From: Rhizobium sp. Q54 | GTDB taxonomy: Bacteria; Pseudomonadota; Alphaproteobacteria; ATCC43930; CGMCC-115725 | Direction: 5' to 3' | Assembly (NCBI GenBank): GCA_945861155.1 | Contig: CAMATN010000044.1 | Coordinates: forward strand, 1-34,849 | DNA length: 34,849 bases | In this document: positions 16,652 to 25,517 of the stretch, in pieces | Layout: each line of letters starts with the position of its first letter | How positions within the stretch are numbered: position 1 is the stretch's first letter | Notes under the pieces: model-generated | Told to the model about the DNA's origin: nothing | The model's input: only the letters and a program-made list of their open reading frames with translations | Database searches by the model: none | Translations under genes and position numbers: made by a program

Positions 16652-17755
16652 GTGGACGAGGTTGAGGCGGTCGTTATCGGGGCCGGGGTCATCGGCCTGG
16701 CGGCGGCGCGGGCTTTGGCGCTGGCCGGGCATGAGGTCGTTGTCCTCGAACGCGCCTACACGATCGGGTTCGAGACCTCGTCGCGCAACAGCGAAGTCAT
16801 CCATGGCGGGCTCTATTACCCCGCTGGCAGCCTCAAGGCGACGAGTTGCGTCGAGGGGCGCGAGCGGCTCTATGCCTATTGTCGCGACCACGGTGTGCCG
16901 CATGCGCGGCTCGGCAAACTGATCGTCGCCACCGGCGAGGATGAGATGCCGGGCGTCGAAAAGATCGAGGCGGCGGCGCGCGCCAACGGGGTCGACAACC
17001 TCGAATGGCTGAGCGCGTCCGAGGCGCGGCGGCTCGAACCCGAACTCAACTGCATCGCGGCGCTGCTGTCGCCCTCCACCGGCATCATCGACAGCCACGC
17101 GCTGATGCTCGCCTATCAGGGCGAGGCGGAAGATGCCGGCGCCGCCGTGGCGTTCCGCTCGCCGGTATTGGGCGGGCGGGTGCGTGGCGACGCATTTGAG
17201 ATCGATGTGGGCGGCGACGAGCCGACGACGATACGCTGCCGGATCCTGGTCAACGCCGCCGGGCTCCATGCGCCGGCGCTGGCCCGCACGATCGAGGGCG
17301 TACCCTCGGCAAGCATCCCGCCGGCCTATTTCTGCCGCGGCGTCTATTTCACGCTGGCCGGCCGGACCCCGTTCCGCCGGCTGATCTACCCGGTCCCGGT
17401 GCCGGGCGGGCTCGGCGTCCACATCACACTGGACCTCGCCGGGCAGGCAAGGTTCGGCCCCGATGTCGAATGGATCGACGGCGTCGACTACGCGGTCGAC
17501 CCGCGCCGCGGCGATGCGTTCTATGCCGCGGTGCGGCGTTATTGGCCGGGCTTGCCGAACGACGCGCTGCAGCCGGGCTATGCCGGGATTCGTCCGAAGA
17601 TCAGCGGGCCCAGCGAGCCCGCCGCCGATTTTATCGTGCAGGGTCCCGAGGCGCACGGCGTCGCGGGCCTGGTCAATCTTTACGGGATCGAATCGCCGGG
17701 CCTGACCGCGTCGCTGCCGCTCGCCGACGAGGTCCTCAAAAAGCTCGGCGGCTGA
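16652..17755 (+). CDS. FAD-dependent oxidoreductase, LhgO/DAO family
   Basis: This is a 367-residue flavoprotein with the N-terminal dinucleotide motif [17 protein letters not shown] (residues 7-23), [25 protein letters not shown] typical of L-2-hydroxyglutarate oxidase-like enzymes, [14 protein letters not shown] in the middle, and a C-terminal [17 protein letters not shown] flavin-binding block. Relatives oxidise L-2-hydroxyglutarate or similar 2-hydroxyacids. The start is GTG 16652 behind AAGGAG. It lies 24 bp after a haloacetate dehalogenase-like gene whose product would be a 2-hydroxyacid, which suits this enzyme. The exact substrate is not proven. Confidence 0.9.
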   Translation: MDEVEAVVIGAGVIGLAAARALALAGHEVVVLERAYTIGFETSSRNSEVIHGGLYYPAGSLKATSCVEGRERLYAYCRDHGVPHARLGKLIVATGEDEMPGVEKIEAAARANGVDNLEWLSASEARRLEPELNCIAALLSPSTGIIDSHALMLAYQGEAEDAGAAVAFRSPVLGGRVRGDAFEIDVGGDEPTTIRCRILVNAAGLHAPALARTIEGVPSASIPPAYFCRGVYFTLAGRTPFRRLIYPVPVPGGLGVHITLDLAGQARFGPDVEWIDGVDYAVDPRRGDAFYAAVRRYWPGLPNDALQPGYAGIRPKISGPSEPAADFIVQGPEAHGVAGLVNLYGIESPGLTASLPLADEVLKKLGG

Positions 17756-17778
17756 TCCGGGTGCTTGATAGGGGCAGC

Positions 17779-17976
17779 CTAATCCTGGCCGCGGCAGGTT
17801 TGGCCGAAGCGCCACAAGGTCAGCGGCCAGCCGAGCACCGCCGGCAGGCTTGCACGGAACACGCCGATCTGGCTACGCCAATGGAAATCATCCGGCAGCG
17901 CCGGACTAGCCGGATGCGCGAAGAAGGCAGCGCCAATCGCGACATAAATCAGAACTGACAGGGCAAGCATTTCCAT
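17779..17976 (-). CDS. Small hypothetical membrane protein
   Basis: This is a 65-residue protein with a strongly hydrophobic N-terminal helix (MLALSVLIYVAIGAAFFA) and a second weaker hydrophobic stretch (ASLPAVLGWPLTLW). It resembles the one- or two-pass small proteins often annotated as hypothetical in alphaproteobacteria. GAAGG lies before the ATG at 17976. It stands alone between the converging FAD-oxidoreductase gene and the tRNA. Confidence 0.6.
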   Translation of the reverse strand: MEMLALSVLIYVAIGAAFFAHPASPALPDDFHWRSQIGVFRASLPAVLGWPLTLWRFGQTCRGQD

Positions 17977-18269
17977 CGGTGCGCCTTCAAGTGCTTCGGT
18001 ACGGAACGAAACGGTCGTTACTTTGTTTCACTCGGGTTAGCAATTCCCTAAACCAGCTCTTCCCGGCGAAAAGCGGGTCGCGTTGCGGCCACGGGCGGCT
18101 TGCGGCCGGTCGATGCGGCATCATGCCGCGAGCGGCAGCCGCGACCCGCCAGGGCATCGCGGGGTAACCGGCGCGATCGGGGACGGACACAGGTTGCATC
18201 CCCACGCCACCTCGGGGCAGAGTCCCCTCGGGTGTCCGAGGGAGATCAGAACAGGACCGATCGATCGGC
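17977..18269. other. Intergenic stretch without a supported gene
   Basis: These 293 bp lie between the small membrane protein gene and tRNA-Leu. Several short frames cross them but none resembles a protein. A GC-rich fold around 18215-18240 could shape the tRNA leader; no promoter is clear. Confidence 0.4.
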
Positions 18270-18355
18270 GCGGGTGTGGCGGAATGGCAGACGCGGCAGA
18301 CTCAAAATCTGTTTCCGGCAACGGAGTGGGGGTTCAAGTCCCTTCACCCGCACCA
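18270..18355 (+). tRNA. tRNA-Leu, anticodon CAA
   Basis: The acceptor arms GCGGGTG (18270-18276) and CACCCGC (18345-18351) pair fully, followed by the discriminator A and an encoded CCA. The anticodon arm GCAGA / TCTGT encloses the loop CTCAAAA, giving anticodon CAA, which reads UUG. The long variable arm around TTCCGGCAACGGA is the class II form expected for leucine. The GGTTCAAGTCC T-arm is present. Confidence 0.95.
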
Positions 18356-18385
18356 ATTGGATCAATAGCTTATAGGAGGGCTCGA

Positions 18386-18862
18386 TCAGCGATGTAGCAA
18401 CGCGAGCAAGCCTTGGAGCAGCGCCGTTGGCGTCGGCGGGCAGCCACTGATATGCAGATCAACCGGGACGACCGCCGACACGCCGCCGGTTACCGCATAC
18501 GATTCCTTGAAGATGCCGCCGTCGAGCGCGCAATCGCCGGCCGCGACGACCCATTTCGGGTCTGGTGTCGCGGCCCAGGTCCGGTAGAGGGCCTCGCGCA
18601 TGTTGGCGGTCACCGGGCCGGTGACGAGCAGCACGTCGGCATGGCGCGGCGATGCGACAAAGCGCAGGCCGAACCGCTCGATGTCGTAAAACGCGTTGTT
18701 GAGCGCCTGAATTTCGAGTTCGCAGCCGTTGCACGAGCCGGCATCGACCTGGCGGATCGACAGGCTGCGCCCGAGCCGACGCCGCGCGGCCTTATTCACC
18801 TGCGTCGCCAGTTCGGCGAGCGCGGCGGCATCGGCCGACGGAGCCGGCTCGGTCAGCGGCAT
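18386..18862 (-). CDS. NuoB/HyfI-like Fe-S small subunit of an Ehr-type complex
   Basis: This 158-residue protein belongs to the family of complex I NuoB and group 4 hydrogenase small subunits. The four cluster ligands are present: Cys44 and Cys47 in SCNGCELE, Cys111 in AAGDCALDGG and Cys141 in ISGCPPTP. It should bind one N2-type [4Fe-4S] cluster next to the large subunit encoded upstream. It is the last gene of the hyf-like operon. The frame continues upstream of the ATG as IYKLLLRGLAR, which looks like the true N-terminus. That extension begins at an ATC codon (18895-18893) placed 8 bases after AGGAG, so the real start may be non-standard. Confidence 0.88.
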   Translation of the reverse strand: MPLTEPAPSADAAALAELATQVNKAARRRLGRSLSIRQVDAGSCNGCELEIQALNNAFYDIERFGLRFVASPRHADVLLVTGPVTANMREALYRTWAATPDPKWVVAAGDCALDGGIFKESYAVTGGVSAVVPVDLHISGCPPTPTALLQGLLALLHR

Positions 18863-18906
18863 TCGCGCCAGGCCGCGCAGCAGAAGCTTATAGATGGTCG
18901 GCGCTC

Positions 18907-20358
18907 CTACAGGTCATGCCCCGAATAGGAGCAGTTGAAGGATTTGTTGCACAGCGGAAAATCGGCGACGATGTTGCCCTCGATCACCGCTTCGAGCAGC
19001 GGCCACTGAAACCAGGACGGATCGCGCAGCCGACAATGTTCGATGCGGCCATCGGCATTGACCCTTACCCAGCAGAACACATCGCCGCGGAAGCCTTCGA
19101 CGAGCGCGAAGCCCTCGCCCACCGTGTTGGGCTCCAGCAATGTCCGCGTCGCGCCGGATGGGAGCCGATCGAACAGCTGTGCGAGAAGCGCGAGGCTCTG
19201 TTCGACCTCGCGAATGCGGATCCATATTCGGGCGTTGACGTCGCCCTCCGGCAATGACGGGATTGCGAAGGACAGCGTGTCGTAAGGCGGGTAGCCCGGA
19301 ATCTTGCGTGCGTCGAAATCGCGGCCCGAGGCGCGCCCGACATAGCCGCCGGCGGCGAACCGGCGCGCCAGTTCGGCCGTCAGGATGCCGGTACCGACCG
19401 TGCGGTCCTGCAATGTGCTGGTGTCCTCGAACAGGCTCACCAACGGCGCGAACTCGCGGCCGGTCGCGCCGGCCAGGGCGCGCAGCCCGGCCTCTCCGGC
19501 CGCGTCGAGATCGCCTGCGACACCGCCCGGCACGACGCGGTCCATCATCAGCCGGTGGCCGAACGCGGCCGCCGCCGCGCGCAACACCCGTTCGCGCAGC
19601 ACGCCGCAATGCGCGTGCATCAACGCGAAGGCGGCGTCGTTGCAGACCGCGCCGATATCGCCGAGATGGTTGGCGATGCGCTCCAGTTCGGCCATCACCG
19701 CGCGCAGCCATACCGCGCGTTCCGGGACCCTGACGCCGAGCGCCGCCTCGACCGCGCGGGCGAAGGCGATCGCGTAGGCGACCGTGCTGTCGCCGGAGGT
19801 GCGGCCGGCAAGCCGTGCCGCGGTGTCGATCGGAGCGCCGCGCATCAGGCCTTCGATGCCCTTGTGGACATAGTCGAGCCGTTCTTCGAGGCGGACGACG
19901 GTCTCGCCGCTGCAGGTGAAGCGGAAATGCCCCGGCTCGATGATGCCGGCATGGACCGGCCCGACCGGGATTTGATGCAGGCTCTCGCCCTCGACCGGCA
20001 GAAAGCGGTAGGCGCCGCCGGTTGCGTCATGCGGCCGGGGAGCACCGAGCGGCTGCCGTACCGGCCAGCGCCCGTGGTCAAGCCAGCTTCGGTCATCCGG
20101 CGCGCCGAGCGGTTCGAGGCCATAAAGCTCGCCAATCGCGCGTTCGAGGCGGATCGCCGGCGCATGGTGCCGGCCCAAGGAGGGAAATTTGCCGTCCGGG
20201 CAGGCCAGCGCGGCGATCTCGATCCGGCCCCGATCGGCGTCGAGGACGGCCATCCGAACGGACCCGGCATCGCCCCACAGATCGACCAGGCTCCGCCGGC
20301 CGGCCACAAGATCCTGCGCGAGACGCTCCCACCCGGCGGCGTCAACGAAATCAGCCAT
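18907..20358 (-). CDS. NuoCD/HyfG-like large subunit lacking Ni-Fe ligands
   Basis: This 483-residue protein joins a NuoC-like N-terminal part (about 1-105) to a NuoD/NiFe-hydrogenase-like large subunit (about 115-483). Family landmarks are IPVGPVHAGIIEPGHFRF, RLDYVHKGIEGLM, VPERAVWLRAVMAELERIANHL and DFPLCNKSFNCSYSGHDL at the end. Where hydrogenases carry CGIC there is AGRT (residues 184-187), and the C-terminal CxxC becomes SYSG (residues 477-480). All four Ni-Fe ligands are therefore gone. The protein cannot be a hydrogenase and probably serves as a quinone- or ferredoxin-linked coupling subunit. The start lies 2 bp after the stop of hyfF. Confidence 0.9.
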   Translation of the reverse strand: MADFVDAAGWERLAQDLVAGRRSLVDLWGDAGSVRMAVLDADRGRIEIAALACPDGKFPSLGRHHAPAIRLERAIGELYGLEPLGAPDDRSWLDHGRWPVRQPLGAPRPHDATGGAYRFLPVEGESLHQIPVGPVHAGIIEPGHFRFTCSGETVVRLEERLDYVHKGIEGLMRGAPIDTAARLAGRTSGDSTVAYAIAFARAVEAALGVRVPERAVWLRAVMAELERIANHLGDIGAVCNDAAFALMHAHCGVLRERVLRAAAAAFGHRLMMDRVVPGGVAGDLDAAGEAGLRALAGATGREFAPLVSLFEDTSTLQDRTVGTGILTAELARRFAAGGYVGRASGRDFDARKIPGYPPYDTLSFAIPSLPEGDVNARIWIRIREVEQSLALLAQLFDRLPSGATRTLLEPNTVGEGFALVEGFRGDVFCWVRVNADGRIEHCRLRDPSWFQWPLLEAVIEGNIVADFPLCNKSFNCSYSGHDL

Positions 20359-20360
20359 GA

Positions 20361-21809
20361 CTATCCGAGCAGCCCGGCGACATGCTCGAACCAGGCGACC
20401 ATCGGTCGCGGCAGATAGATGCCCGCGACCAGCACCAGCGCCATGTGCGCGAACAACGGGACATAGGACGCATGAACCGGGACGGACGGGCCCTCCGGCT
20501 CGCCGAACGCGATCTCGCCGAGGCGCAGGATCAACGCGCCGAGCGCGATCAAGAGGCCGCCGACCAGCGGCACGGCAAGCCAGGGCTCACGCGCGAACGT
20601 CGTGCTGATGATCAGGAACTCGCTCATGAACAGGCCGAGCGGCGGCAAGCCGGCAATCGCCACGACGCCAAGCACCAGCCCCCAGCCGAGCACCGGATGC
20701 GTCACCGTGAGGCCGCGGATTTCGGCGATGCGCTGGGTGCCCTTGGCCTGCGCGACGTGTCCGACCGCGAAGAAGATCGCCGACTTCGTCAGGCTGTGCA
20801 TCGTCATGTGCAAGAGGCCGCCGAAATTCGCGAGCGGGCCGCCGAGGCCGAACGCGAACGTCGCAATGCCCATGTGCTCGATCGAGGAATAGGCGAACAG
20901 GCGTTTGATGTCGCGCCGGCGGTACAGCATGAAGGCGGCGAACACCAGCGACGACAACCCCATCGTGATCATCAGGGTGCCGGGCGCCCAGGCGTTCTGG
21001 TTGGCGGCGACCAGCATCTTGAAGCGCAGGATCGCGTACAGCGCCACATTGAGCAGGAGGCCGGACAGCACCGCCGAGATCGGGGTCGGGCCTTCGGCAT
21101 GCGCGTCGGGCAGCCAGGCGTGCACCGGGGTCAAGCCCGCCTTGGTGCCGTAGCCGAGCAGCAGGAACACGAAGGCGAGGTTGAGCAGTCTCGGATCGAA
21201 ATTTTGGGCTCGCGTGATCAGGACGGTCCACGCCATCGCGTCGAGCCCCTCGCCGATCACCGGCCGCGCCGCCACGTAGATCAGGATCGTGCCGAACAGC
21301 GCCAGCGCGATGCCGACGCTGCCGAGAATGAAGTATTTCCAGGCGGCTTCGAGGGCCTGCTCGGTCGCGTAGATCCCGACCAGCATGATCGTCGTCAGGG
21401 TCGCAAGCTCGACCGCCACCCACATCAGCCCGATATTGTTGGCGACCAGCGCCAGGTTCATCGTGCACAGCAGCGCCTGGAACATCGCGTGATAGAAGCG
21501 CAGCAGGCGCGGCGTCAGGCGGTCGGTCTCGACCTCGTGGGCGATATAGCTCGCGCTGAACACCGCCGTCGTGAAGCCGATGAAATTGTTGAGCGCGATG
21601 AAGACGATGTTCAGCTCATCGACGAGCAGCAGTTGGCCGGTGCTCGGGCCGGTCGCAAACAGCGACAATGCCGCGAGCAGCGCCAGCAACGATGCCGCGA
21701 TGTTGATGCGCGCCCCGAGCCGGTAGCTCGGCACCAGCATCAGTACGCCGGCCGCGACGAGCGGGATCAGCAGCACCGGCGCGATCGGATCGAGCAGCGA
21801 CGCGATCAT
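20361..21809 (-). CDS. hyfF: HyfF-like antiporter-type membrane subunit
   Basis: This is a 482-residue, about 14-helix membrane protein of the NuoN/NuoM/MrpD family. The proton-channel residues are visible: Glu in MWVAVELATLTTIM, Lys in GYGTKAGLTPVHAWLPDAH, and the SHxT-like segment MTMHSLTKSAIFF. It should carry protons or sodium ions across the inner membrane as part of the complex. The ATG at 21809 overlaps the TGA of hyfE (ATGA), which indicates translational coupling. Assignment to HyfF rather than NuoN rests on operon order and the neighbouring HyfE. Confidence 0.9.
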   Translation of the reverse strand: MIASLLDPIAPVLLIPLVAAGVLMLVPSYRLGARINIAASLLALLAALSLFATGPSTGQLLLVDELNIVFIALNNFIGFTTAVFSASYIAHEVETDRLTPRLLRFYHAMFQALLCTMNLALVANNIGLMWVAVELATLTTIMLVGIYATEQALEAAWKYFILGSVGIALALFGTILIYVAARPVIGEGLDAMAWTVLITRAQNFDPRLLNLAFVFLLLGYGTKAGLTPVHAWLPDAHAEGPTPISAVLSGLLLNVALYAILRFKMLVAANQNAWAPGTLMITMGLSSLVFAAFMLYRRRDIKRLFAYSSIEHMGIATFAFGLGGPLANFGGLLHMTMHSLTKSAIFFAVGHVAQAKGTQRIAEIRGLTVTHPVLGWGLVLGVVAIAGLPPLGLFMSEFLIISTTFAREPWLAVPLVGGLLIALGALILRLGEIAFGEPEGPSVPVHASYVPLFAHMALVLVAGIYLPRPMVAWFEHVAGLLG

Positions 21810-22474
21810 GTGCGCTCTCCGCTGAACCGGTCGAGCGCCTGCATGTCGACCGTGTCGAAGCGCTCGCGGATGCGGAACAGGAAGATGCCGATCACGATCA
21901 GCGCCACCAGCACCGAGAACGCGACGCTGATCTCGACGACGAGCGGCATCCCCCGTGCCCCGGTCGCCGCCAGGATCAGCCCGTTCTCGATCGACATGAA
22001 GGCGATGACCTGGCTGATCGCGTTGCGCCGCGTCACCATCGTCAAAAGGCCCAGCAGGATCACGGCGAGCGCAAAGGCGAGGTCCTCGCGCGCCAGCGTG
22101 TCGGCGGTTTCGGTCACCCGCAGCATCAGCACGATCGACAGCGCGACCAGACCCATCCCGGCCAGCATCGTCGGCCCGATCCCGACCACGGTCTCGACTT
22201 CGCGGTGGATCCCCAGCCGCTTGACCATCTGGTAGAGCGCCCCCGGGATGATGAGGACCTTCAGCACCACGGCGATCCCGGCAGTGATGTAGAGGTGCGG
22301 CGCTCCCTGGATGTCGGCCTGCCAGGCAACCGCGACCGAGAGGAGCAGCGAATGCAGCGCGAATACTTTAAGCAAAGCGAAAATGCGGTTCTGGTAGAGC
22401 AACAGGAAGCTCGCCAGCACCAGCCCGCCGGCCAGCATGTGCGCGATATCGAGCTGCAGGTTGGGAGCGGCCAT
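21806..22474 (-). CDS. hyfE: HyfE-like membrane subunit
   Basis: This is a 222-residue hydrophobic protein with about seven helices, matching hydrogenase-4 component E. That family combines a NuoK-like core (the SIENGLILAATGARGMPL motif with its buried Glu) with extra N-terminal helices. The ATG at 22474 shares a base with the TGA of hyfC (TGATG), and its own stop overlaps hyfF. A longer frame to 23236 exists, but its first 250 residues are the antisense-like shadow of hyfC. It is a likely ion-path subunit linking the HyfC-like and antiporter-like proteins. Confidence 0.9.
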   Translation of the reverse strand: MAAPNLQLDIAHMLAGGLVLASFLLLYQNRIFALLKVFALHSLLLSVAVAWQADIQGAPHLYITAGIAVVLKVLIIPGALYQMVKRLGIHREVETVVGIGPTMLAGMGLVALSIVLMLRVTETADTLAREDLAFALAVILLGLLTMVTRRNAISQVIAFMSIENGLILAATGARGMPLVVEISVAFSVLVALIVIGIFLFRIRERFDTVDMQALDRFSGERT

Positions 22475-23436
22475 CACCGGACCCGGGTCACGAACATCAG
22501 CAACGTGCCGAGCAGCGCCAGCATCAGCGCCGCCCCGAGGAAGACCGGGACGCGAAAGACGCGCATCTTGGCAATGCTGGTCTCGAACAATGCGAGCAGA
22601 AAGCCGGCGACCGCGAGTTTGCCGACATAGGCGCCGAGACCGATGCCGAGCGCCGCCGGCGCGGCGTCGGGGCGGGCCAGCCCCCACGGCGCGAAGACGC
22701 AGGCGATGACCGACACGTAAAGCAGCAGCTTCAGGAATGCGGCGAGTTCGATCAGCGCCAAATGGCGTCCCGAATATTCGAGCACCATCGCCTCGTGCAC
22801 CATCGTCAGCTCGAGATGCGTCGCCGGGTTGTCGACCGGGATGCGGCCGTTCTCGGCGATCGCGACGATGATCAGCGCGACCAGCGCGAGGAGGAGCGAC
22901 ACCCTGAGCCCGACCGCTCCGCTCTCCATCACGCCGGCAATGGTCGACAATTGCGTCGAGCCGGCGATCAACGCCAAGGTGAACACGACGATGATCAGCG
23001 CCGGCTCGGCGAGCGAGGCGATCATCACTTCGCGGCTCGACCCGATCCCGCCAAAGCTGGTCCCGACGTCGAGCCCCGCCAAAGCGAGAAAGAAGCGGGC
23101 GCTGCCGAGCAGGCCCGCGATCACGATCAGGTCGGCCGACCAGCTGAAGGTCAGGCCGAGGCCGAAGGTCGGCACCAGGGCCGCCGCCACCCAGGTCGCC
23201 GCGAAGATCAGATACGGTGCGACGCGGAATACCCACGAGGCGCTGTCGGCCAGCACGACCTCCTTGCGCAGCAGGCGCAGGAGGTCGCGGTAAGGCTGCA
23301 ACACCGGCGGCCCCTGCCGGCGCAGCAGCCGCGCCTTGACCTTGCGGACGAAGCCGGTCAACAGCGGCGCGAGCAGCAGCACGACCAGCATCTGGCCGCC
23401 CTGGATGGCGAGGTTGACGGCGACATCCCAGGTCAC
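22474..23436 (-). CDS. hyfC: HyfC/NuoH-like membrane subunit
   Basis: This 320-residue protein with about eight helices belongs to the NuoH/HycD/HyfC family, which anchors the hydrophilic arm to the membrane. The conserved blocks are seen: RRQGPPVLQPYRDLLRLLRK near residue 35, and ENGRIPVDNPATHLELTMVHE near residue 195 with the charged residues of the quinone/ion entry region. The start is GTG 23436, whose GTGA overlaps the stop of hyfB. Upstream frame to 23583 lies inside hyfB and has no homology. Confidence 0.92.
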   Translation of the reverse strand: MTWDVAVNLAIQGGQMLVVLLLAPLLTGFVRKVKARLLRRQGPPVLQPYRDLLRLLRKEVVLADSASWVFRVAPYLIFAATWVAAALVPTFGLGLTFSWSADLIVIAGLLGSARFFLALAGLDVGTSFGGIGSSREVMIASLAEPALIIVVFTLALIAGSTQLSTIAGVMESGAVGLRVSLLLALVALIIVAIAENGRIPVDNPATHLELTMVHEAMVLEYSGRHLALIELAAFLKLLLYVSVIACVFAPWGLARPDAAPAALGIGLGAYVGKLAVAGFLLALFETSIAKMRVFRVPVFLGAALMLALLGTLLMFVTRVR

Positions 23437-25442
23437 GGCGCCACCGCCAGCGCCACGAGCAGCCCGACCAAGCTGACGAATACCAGCGCGAGATACCGCT
23501 GGATCGTCAGGAACTGCACGAAATTGAGCCGGGTCGCGATGGCACCGACCGCATCCGAGATAGGCACGTACACCAATTCCCAAATCAGATCGCGCAGCTG
23601 GACCTCAAACCGCGCCGGCCGCATGTCGCCGGGCGCCGGCATGTCGACGCTCTCGCGCGCCCGAAACACCAGCGTGCCGAATACGCGACGGATCGGCTGG
23701 GCGAAGCTGCCGGCGGTGTACTCGGTCGCCGGGCTCGCATCGGGAAAGCCGCAATCCCACGCCGGGCCGCGGCGCACCGCGCGCGAGGCCCAGCGATGCA
23801 CGGCGACTGCCGACAGCCAGGCCGCAACCGCGATGAACAGGAACACGAGCAGCCCGTTATAGGAGCTGCGCGACTCCTCGACCGGCACGATCGACAGCCA
23901 TTGAATGCCGGCCTGCGCCGGCATATGGCCGCCGACCAGCGGCTGCGCGACCGGAGCCAGGGCGTCGATCACGAAACCCGGCAGGATGCCGCACAGCACG
24001 CAGAGCCCGACAAGGGCCAGCATCGCGGCGAGCGAGAAGCGATCTGCTTCGCGCGCCCTTCCGGCCGCGCCGGAACGTCCGCGGCCGAGGAAGGTGACCC
24101 CGAACGCCTTGACGAAACACGCCGCGGCGAGCGCTGCCGACAACGCCAGCATCGCGCCGATCGCCGGCACCATCAGCTTCAGCCCCCATTGCGGCAATGC
24201 CGGGCTCAACAGGATCGCCTGGAAGATCAGCCACTCCGAGACGAAGCCGTTGAGCGGCGGCAGGGCCGAGATCGCCAGCGAGCCGGCGAGGAATGCGAAA
24301 GCGGTCAGCGGCATCGCGCCGATCAGGCCGCCGAGGCGCTCCATGTCGCGCTCGCCGGTCGCGCTCAGCACCGCGCCGGAGCCGAAGAACAGCAGGCTCT
24401 TGAACAGCATGTGGTTCAGCACGTGAAACAGCGCGCCGGTCAGGGCCAAGGCGGCGGCGGCCGGCATCGCATTGGCCTTGAAGGCGAGCGCGAGCCCGAG
24501 CCCGGCGAAGATGATCCCGATATTCTCGACCGTGTGGTAGGCAAGCAGCCGCTTCAGATCGTGCTGCATCAGCGCGTACAGCACGCCCAGCACGGCGGTG
24601 ATGCCGCCGAGCGCCAGCACGACCATGCTCCACCACCAGTCCGGCGGCCCGAGCAGGTCGAACACGATGCGCACAAAACCGTACACCGCGACCTTGGTCA
24701 TGACGCCGCTCATCAGCGCCGAGACATGGCTCGGCGCCGCCGGATGGGCGAGCGGCAGCCAGACGTGGAGCGGCACCAAGCCGGCCTTCGACCCGGCCCC
24801 GAGCAGCGCAAGCCCGAGTACCGCGCCCGCAACCAGCGCTCCCGGCGCGCTGACGCGCATCATCCCGAACTCGTAGGTGCCGGCATGGCCGGCCAGCAGC
24901 CCGAACGCCAGCACCAGCATCAGCGTGCCGAAGCCCGCCATCATCAGATACACGTAGCCGGCGCGGACATTGCCGGCGGCCCGATGGTGCGCCAGGACGA
25001 GCGCCCAGGAGGCGAGCGACATCAACTCCCAGGCGAACAGGAACGTGAACGCGTCGGCCGCCAGCACGACCAGGTTCATGCCGGCGAGAAACAGCGGATA
25101 GAACGGCAGGACCCGTTCCGGCGCTTCCTCGTGACGGCCATCGCCGAGCCCGAACAGGCTCGCCGCGCCAGCGCCGAGGTTGACCACGACCAGAAACGCG
25201 GCGGACAAAGCGTCGATCCGGAAATGCGCGCCGATCCACGGCAGGCCGAGCGGCAGCACCAACTCGTGCGACGGCCCGACCGCCGCTATCAGGTCGTAAG
25301 CGGCGACCAGGCAAAGGATCGCGCTCAAGGCAGCGCTCGCGCCGTACACCACCGGTCGGCCACCGGCATGCCGCGCCAACGCCAGACCCAGGATACCGAG
25401 CACCAGAAAACCGGCGACGCCCGCCAGGAACAGCGCCGGCAT
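23433..25442 (-). CDS. hyfB: HyfB-like antiporter-type membrane subunit
   Basis: This is a roughly 669-residue membrane protein of the NuoL/HyfB family. Signature segments: FLFAWELMSLASWALV with the channel Glu, AGSKAGLVPLHVWLPLAHPAAPSHVS with the Lys and HP-rich loop, HTVENIGIIFAG, LNHMLFKSLLFFGSG, and the C-terminal HyfB-specific WDCGFPDASPATEYTAGSF region before the last helix. I start at ATG 25442. A GTG at 25502 would add 20 basic residues and is possible, since neither start has a strong ribosome site. It is the first structural gene of the operon and would form an ion-translocating half-channel. Confidence 0.9.
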   Translation of the reverse strand: MPALFLAGVAGFLVLGILGLALARHAGGRPVVYGASAALSAILCLVAAYDLIAAVGPSHELVLPLGLPWIGAHFRIDALSAAFLVVVNLGAGAASLFGLGDGRHEEAPERVLPFYPLFLAGMNLVVLAADAFTFLFAWELMSLASWALVLAHHRAAGNVRAGYVYLMMAGFGTLMLVLAFGLLAGHAGTYEFGMMRVSAPGALVAGAVLGLALLGAGSKAGLVPLHVWLPLAHPAAPSHVSALMSGVMTKVAVYGFVRIVFDLLGPPDWWWSMVVLALGGITAVLGVLYALMQHDLKRLLAYHTVENIGIIFAGLGLALAFKANAMPAAAALALTGALFHVLNHMLFKSLLFFGSGAVLSATGERDMERLGGLIGAMPLTAFAFLAGSLAISALPPLNGFVSEWLIFQAILLSPALPQWGLKLMVPAIGAMLALSAALAAACFVKAFGVTFLGRGRSGAAGRAREADRFSLAAMLALVGLCVLCGILPGFVIDALAPVAQPLVGGHMPAQAGIQWLSIVPVEESRSSYNGLLVFLFIAVAAWLSAVAVHRWASRAVRRGPAWDCGFPDASPATEYTAGSFAQPIRRVFGTLVFRARESVDMPAPGDMRPARFEVQLRDLIWELVYVPISDAVGAIATRLNFVQFLTIQRYLALVFVSLVGLLVALAVAP

Positions 25443-25517
25443 CGCTACCCGCACGAGCGCCAGGCTGCGGGCGGACGGGCTCGTCCGGCCGGCGCGGCGC
25501 ACTCCGCCACTGTCACG

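Noticed and set aside
15674-17815. 713-codon open frame on the minus strand opposite the hydrolase and FAD-oxidoreductase genes
   Set aside because: It is an antisense shadow: Arg/Asp/Gly/Ala-rich with no domain, while the plus strand carries two clear enzymes with ribosome sites.
20382-22235. 617-codon plus-strand frame across hyfF and hyfE, and a 697-codon plus-strand frame across hyfB (23796-25889)
   Set aside because: Composition is dominated by Arg, Gln, Glu and His, a typical result of reading hydrophobic genes on the opposite strand; the minus strand holds the real membrane subunits.
18386-25442. Complex I (nuo) operon or Mrp antiporter
   Set aside because: The HyfE-type subunit, the NuoC-NuoD fusion with the group 4 motif layout, the CxxC small subunit and the absence of NuoE/F/G/I/J/K/A genes favour a hyf/Ehr-type complex.
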